Part shown: positions 59,001 through 64,000 of the stretch, in pieces
How the letters are laid out: each line of letters starts with the position of its first letter
Numbering within the stretch: position 1 is the stretch's first letter
NCBI RefSeq assembly: GCF_040958095.1
Contig: NC_091150.1
Span: 63,730,591 to 63,794,590, forward strand
Direction of reading: 5' to 3'
Length of the DNA stretch: 64,000 nucleotides
From: Procambarus clarkii
Lineage: Eukaryota; Arthropoda; Malacostraca; Decapoda; Cambaridae
Made by a program: the position numbers and the translations under genes
The notes under the pieces: model-generated
Told to the model about the DNA's origin: nothing
Seen by the model: only the letters and a program-made list of their open reading frames with translations
The model's database searches: none

Positions 59001-62000
59001 AGTGTGGTGGTGCAGGTGGGCGTGGTAGTGCAGGTGGGTGTGGTGGTGCAGGTGAGCTTGGTAGTGCAGGTGGGGGTGGTGGTGCAGGTGGGTCTGGTGG
59101 TGCAGGTGGGTGTGGTGATGCAGGTGCGTGTGGTGGTGCAAGTGAGTGTGGTGGTGCAGGTGGGCGTGGTAGTGCAGGTGGGTGTGGTGGTGCAGGTGAG
59201 CGTGGTAGTGCAGGTGGGTGTGGTGGTGCAGGTGCGTGTGGTGGTGCAAGTGAGTGTGGTGGTGCAGGTGGGCGTGGTAGTGAAAGTGGGTGTGGTGGTG
59301 CAGGTGAGCTTGGTAGTGCAGGTGGGTGTGGTGGTGCAGGTGGGTGTGGTGGTGCAGGTTTGTGTGGTGGCGCAGATGGGTGTGGTGGTGAAGGTGGGTG
59401 TGGTGGTGCAGGTGGGCGTGTTAGTGCAGGTGGGCGTGGTGGTGCAGGTGCGCTTGGTAGAGCGAGAGGGCGTGGTGGTGCAGGTGGGTGTGGTGGTGCA
59501 GGTGGGTGTGGTGGTGCAGGAGGGCGTGGTGGTGTAGGTGGGTGTGGTGGTGCAGGTGGGTGTGGTGGTGCAGGTGGGTGTGGTGGTGTAGGTGGGTGTG
59601 GTGTTGCCGGTGGGTGTGGCGGTGCAGGTGGGCGTGGTGGTGCAGGTGGGCGTGGGGGTGCTGGTGGGTGAGGTGGTGCTGGTTTGCCTGGTGGTGCAGG
59701 TGGGCCAGGTGGTGCAGGTGTGTGTGGTGGTTTTGGTGGGCGTGGTGGTGCAGGTGGGTGTGGTGGTGCAGGTGGGCGTTGTGGTTCGGATGGGCATTGT
59801 GTTGCAGGTGGGTGTGACAGTGCAGGTAGGTGTGGTGGTGCAGGTGGGTCTGGTGGTGCAGGTGGGTGTGGTGGTGCAGGTGAGCGTGGTAGTGCAGATG
59901 GGTGTGTTGGTGCAGGTGGGTGTGGAGGTGCAGGTGGGTGTGATGGTGCAGATGGGTGTGGTGGTGCAGGTGTGTGTGGTGGTGCAGGTGGGCGTGTTAG
60001 TGCAGGTTGGCTTGGTGGTGCAGGTGGGTGTGGTAGTGCATGGCGGCGTGGTGGTGCAGGTGGGTGTGGTGTTGCAGGTGGGTGTGGTGGTGCAGGTGGG
60101 TGAGGTGGTGCAGGTGTGTGTGGTGGTTTTGGTGGGCGTGGTGGTGCAGGTGGGCTTGGTGGTGCAGGTGGGCGTGGAGTGCTGGTGGGTGTGGTGGTGC
60201 TGGTGGGCCTGGTGGTGCAGGTGGGCTTGGTGGTGCATGTGGGTGTGGTGGTGCAGGTGGGCGTTGTGGTTCAGGTGGGCGTTGTGTTGCAGGTGGGTGT
60301 GGTGGTGCAGGTGGGTGTGGTGTTGCAGGTGGCCGTGGTGGTGCAGGTTGGTCTGGTGGTGCAGGTGGATGTGGTGGTGCAGGTGAGCGTGGTAGTGCAG
60401 ATGGATGTGGTGGTACAGGTGGGTGTGGTGGTTCAGGTGGGCGTGGTGGTGCAGGTGGGCGTGGGGGTGCAGGTGAGTGTGGTGGTGCAGGTGGCCGAGG
60501 TGGTGCAGTTGGGCGTGGTGGTGCAGGTGGGTGTGGTGGTGCAGGTGGGTGTGGTAGTGAAGGTGGGTGTGGTGGTGCAGGTGTGCATGGTGGTGTAGTT
60601 TGGCATGGTCGTGCAGGTGGGCGTAGTGGTGCAGGTGGGCGTGGTAGTGCAGGTGGGTGTGGTGGCACAGGTGGGTCTTGTGGTGCAGGTGGGTGTGGTG
60701 GTGCAAGTGGGTGTGGTGATGCAGGTGAGCGTAGTAGTGCAGGTGGTTGTGGTGGTGCAGGTGGGTTTGGTGGTGCAGTTAAGCAAGATAGTGCAGGTGG
60801 GCCTGGTGGTGCACGTGGGCGTAGTGTTGCAGGTGAGCGGGGTAGTGCAGATGGGTGTGGTGGTGCAGGTGAGCGTGGTGGTGCAGGTGAGCGTGGTGGT
60901 GCAGGTGGGTGTGGTGGTGCAGGTTTGTGTGGTGGTGCAGGTGAGCGTGGTAGTGCAGATGGGTTTGTTGGTGCAGGTGGGTGTGGAGGTGCTGGTGGGT
61001 GTGATGGTGCAGATGGGTGTGGTGGTGTAGGTGTGTGTGGTGGTGCAGGTGGGCGTGTTAGTGCAGGTGGGTGTGGTGGTGCAGGTGCGCGTGGTAGTGC
61101 ATGGCGGCGTGGTGGTGCAGGTGGGTGTGGTGTTGCAGGTCGGGTGTGGTAGTGCAGGTGGGTATGGTGGTGTAGGTGGGTGTGGTGGTGTCGGTGGGTG
61201 TGGCGGTGCAGGTGGGCGTGGTGGTGCAGGTGGGTGTGGTGGTTTTGGTGGGCGTAATGGTGCATGTGGGTGTGGTGGTGCAGGTGGGCGTTGTGGTTTA
61301 GGTTGGCGTTGTGTTGCAGGTGGGTGTGGTGGATGCAGGTGGGTGTGGTTTTGCAGGTGGGCGTGGTGGTGCAGGTGGGTCTGGTGGTGCAAGTGGGTGT
61401 GGTGGTGCAGGTGAGCGTGGTAGTGCAGATGGGTGTGGTGGTGCAGGTGGGTGTGGTGGTGCAGGTGGGTGTGGTGGTGCAGATGGGTGTGGTGATGCAG
61501 GTGGGTGTAATGGTGCAGGTGGGCGTGGTGGTGCAGGTGGGCGTGGTGGTGCAGGTGGGCATGGTGGTGCTGCTGGGTGTGTTGGTGCATGTGGGCCTGG
61601 TGGTGCAGGTGGGAGTGGGGGTGCAGGTGGGTGTGATGGTGCAGGTGGACGTGGTGGTTCAGGTGGGTGTGGTGGTGCAGGTGGCCGTGGTGGTGCAGTT
61701 GGGTGTGGTGGTGCAGGTGGGTGTGGTGGTGCAGGTGGACGTGGTGGTTCAGGTGGGCGTGGTGGTGCAGGTGGGCGTGGGGGTGCAGTTGGGCGTGGTG
61801 GTGCAGGTGGGTGTGGTGGTGCAGGTGGGTGTGGTGTTGCAGGTGGGCATGGTGGCTCAGGTGGGCGTTTTGGTGCAGGTGGGTGTGGTGGTGCAGGTGG
61901 GTGTAGTGGTGCAGGTGGGCGTGGTGGTTCAGGTGGGCGTGGTGGTGCAGGTGGGCGTGGTGGTGCAGGTAGGCGTGGTGGTGCAGGTGAGTGTGGTGGT

Positions 62001-62139
62001 GCAGGTGGGCGTGGTGGTGTAGGTTAGTGTGGTGGTGCAGGTGGGCGTGGTCGTGCTGTTGGGCGTGGTGGTGCAGGTGGGTGTGGTGGTGCAGGTGGGT
62101 GTGGTGTTGCAAGTGGGCGTGGTGGCTCAGGTGTGCGTG
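53035..62139 (+). repeat. 18-bp G-rich satellite, array 3 (right part)
   Basis: About 9.1 kb of 18-bp units, G-rich on plus. About 53,530-53,655 is collinear with the end of array 2 and then runs on into sequence matching the start of array 3, without the palindrome. 54,530-61,700 consists of two copies of a 3,584-bp higher-order unit. Multi-frame open readings up to 660 codons are satellite artefacts. Confidence 0.95.
54530..61700 (+). repeat. 3,584-bp higher-order satellite unit, two tandem copies
   Basis: Irregular landmarks recur at a constant spacing of 3,584 bp: GCATTGTTACATTATAGTGC at about 54,617 and 58,201, GGTGCTGGTTTGCCTGGTGG at about 56,090 and 59,674, and CAGTTAAGCAAGATAGTGC at about 57,193 and 60,777. 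3,584 is 199 x 18 + 2. The copies differ at few positions, so the duplication is recent. Confidence 0.9.
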
Positions 62140-63737
62140 AGTAGTAGGGTGTAAGCGCCACAGGTAACTTTTTTTTTTGGGCAGAGGACCCCTGTGGGGT
62201 GTAAGCGCCACAGGTACCTTTTTTTTGGGGGGGAGAGGACCCCTGTGGACTGTAAGCGCCACAGGTACCTTTTTTTTTTTGGCCAGAGGACCCCTGTGGA
62301 CTGTAAGCGCCACAGGTACCTTTTTTGTTTTTCTGGGAAATTCGTGTCTGGGAGCCAGGGTTTTCAGGTAAATTTTGTCAGTCACAGATTTTAGAAGTAA
62401 GGATTTCTTATGATGAAAATAATTTCCGAGACTTAGAAGTTTGTTAAGGTCTTATGGGAGAAATTCAAATATCATATGTAGCGCTTTAGGGTTTTCAGGA
62501 GAACTCTACGGACATATAAATTTTGTCAGTCACAGATTTTTAGAAGTTGTTAAAGTTCTTATAATTAAAAATCATGTCATACGAGTATGGACTGTTTTGT
62601 GTGCGTATCCATGTGTACTATTGTCAAGACGGACAGACACGTGAAGCTATGTGTGTTTATGTGTACCTGTAATTGAACCACACCCCCCTCCCTCCCCCCT
62701 TACCTCGCAATCTGTCGCCTCACCTGTGTTTACTTTAGACGTCAGCCAGACACGGCCTTCAGGTCACCTCGGTAATCGTATCTTATCTTCTCCATAGTAA
62801 TATCTGGACCGTCCCTCTCTCTCTCTCTCTCTCCTCCTATTTCCTTACAGCTATTTTCCAACATCGTATGTTTGCACCTTTTCATTAAGCAAGTCAGTTT
62901 TACACAAATAAATCGTGTTAGTAAGCATGTTCTAGCTCACGTTCCCCCGCCTTAGTCCCCTGTCGTATAATGAATACTATCATTCCAATCCCTCTAAAAT
63001 TTAAAAATAATCATATTTCAAACGTATTTCAATACAGTAATTTAGTTACCGAGCTCCAGCGCTTGTCCTCCGCCTTAGCTCTCTCTCGTATCTTCGTTAA
63101 TACCTATTCAAATTCCCCGAAATTTCTACCCGCTGTATTTCAGACATAGTTTAGTAAATTCAAACAATTATCAAACTCTGGCTCTTGTCCCCAGCTTAGT
63201 TCATTTATACAAGATCGTTAATACCTATTCAAATTCCCCGAAATTTCTACCCGCTGTATTTCAGACATAGTTTAGTAAATGCAAACAATTATCGAGCTCC
63301 CGCTCTCGTCCCCCACCTTAGTTCATTTGTACAAGATCGTTAGTAACAGATCAATTCCCCTGAAATTTTTTACCCTCTGTATTTTCAGGCTCCGTAAATA
63401 AGATCAAAACAGTTATCGAGCTCCAGCTCTCATCCCCCGCCTTAGTTCTCTCTCGTATATTTGTAAATAACCCATCAATTTCCCGAAATTTAAAAGCAGA
63501 CATACTTCAAAGTTAGTAAATAAGATCAAGTCAGTTATCGAGCTCCAGCTCTCGTCCCCACCTTAGTTCTCTTTCGTATCTTTGTAAATAACCCATCAAT
63601 TTCCCTGAAATTTTTACCCTCTGTATTTCAGACATAGTAAATATGAAGTAAACAATTATAAACTCTAGCTCTTGTCCTCTGTCCAAGTTCACTCCTGTAA
63701 ATTCATTACTATCAGTCCAAATCCCCCTGAGATTTAA
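62140..63737 (+). repeat. Third copy of the palindrome arm (partial, direct orientation)
   Basis: It starts AGTAGTAGGG right after satellite ending GCGTG, the same junction as at 31,320. It then carries a diverged hairpin minisatellite (62,150-62,335, four units), the shared AT-rich segment and the 122-bp repeats, following the left arm up to its base at about 32,807. It is more diverged from the two palindrome arms than they are from each other. It stops at a TTAA where another element begins. Confidence 0.88.
62150..62335 (+). repeat. Hairpin poly-T minisatellite, third locus
   Basis: Four units of about 52 bp: CCACAGG, T run, CCAGAGGACC, CCTGTGG. The stem pair differs from the other loci at both sides together (outer pair C:G here, G:C there). 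Confidence 0.8.
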
Positions 63738-64000
63738 CCCTTAAACTGCGCATGGCGTATATATACGCCCTGAGTAACATGTCCCATGGTGCGCATGGCG
63801 TATATATACGCCATAGGGTGCCAGGCCTGATTCAAATGGCCCGCGGCTACACGGGGTTCACAGTAGCTTCCTCAGGGCTCTTGTAAACAGATGCCATTTT
63901 AAAAAAAAATCGTGGGCAATATTCTCAGGTGTGAGAGGCACAGTACTGTTGGAGCAACCAAGGCCGGCGCACGCAGCATGAGCGAACAGCATTGATGTTC
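63734..64000 (+). mobile_element. piggyBac-like element or MITE, left end, partial
   Basis: TTAA (63,734-63,737) is followed by CCCTTAAACTGCG, the CCC-type start usual in piggyBac relatives. The palindrome GGCGTATATATACGCC occurs twice (63,754-63,769 and 63,797-63,812), as subterminal repeats. Both palindrome arms carry the unoccupied site GAGATTTAAACACCC (TTAA at 32,804-32,807 in the left arm), so the element entered at TTAA. No transposase is seen before the window ends. Confidence 0.65.

Noticed and set aside
60433-62385. 650-codon His/Thr/Pro-rich frame with a distinct N-terminus
   Set aside because: The frame is satellite, and the N-terminus is the poly-T hairpin minisatellite and arm tip read in antisense; no domain.

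Overview
The window is animal nuclear DNA from a heterochromatin-like, repeat-dominated region. It is most probably from a decapod crustacean. The basis is two copies of a SINE-type repeat with a conserved 3' core (a GGCCTGGTCGA...CCGGGCCGCGGGGACACTAA-like stretch) that I know from crayfish and lobster genomes; this is recognition from memory, not a search. I see no intact host gene, no functional RNA gene and no bacterial-type feature.

Layout. 1-1,060 is a decayed GC-rich coding relic running in from the left edge. 1,061-2,585 is AT- or TG-rich and holds no gene I can support. 2,586-7,015 holds two related AT-rich interspersed repeats with CT-rich minisatellites and one tRNA-derived SINE. 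From 7,016 onward the locus is built on one 18-bp G-rich satellite (type GGTGCAGGTGGGYGTGGT, always G-rich on +), present as array 1 (7,016-8,065 plus 24,989-25,361), array 2 (28,595-31,319) and array 3 (43,040-45,524 plus 53,035-62,139). A 60-bp satellite (27,770-28,594) is fused to array 2.

Three kinds of large insert interrupt the satellite. (1) 8,066-24,988: a tandem LTR-internal-LTR-internal-LTR array of a young Ty3/gypsy-type element on the minus strand. Its pol order is protease-integrase-RT-RNase H (integrase before RT, as in the Gmr1 group). A single 4-bp duplication, CATT, flanks the whole array. (2) 45,525-53,034: a related but broken element, with long LTRs and a gag-protease region but no recognisable integrase or RT, flanked by AGGT. 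(3) 31,320-43,039: an 11.7-kb near-perfect palindrome with arms of about 5.9 and 5.5 kb around a spacer of about 350 bp. The arms are made of degenerate tandem repeats. The satellite on both outer sides keeps the same orientation, GGCGTG stands on both flanks, and an uninterrupted satellite copy near 53.65 kb matches both flanks. This is best read as a giant foldback-like element inserted into satellite.

A third arm copy starts at 62,140 at the same satellite junction and is cut at a TTAA by a piggyBac-like end at 63,738. Later events can be dated relative to each other: a SINE sits in only one palindrome arm (the other arm has the empty site), a 768-bp block is in only one arm, and a 3,584-bp higher-order satellite unit is duplicated in array 3. 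The long open frames across the satellites follow from repeat periods divisible by three and are not treated as genes.
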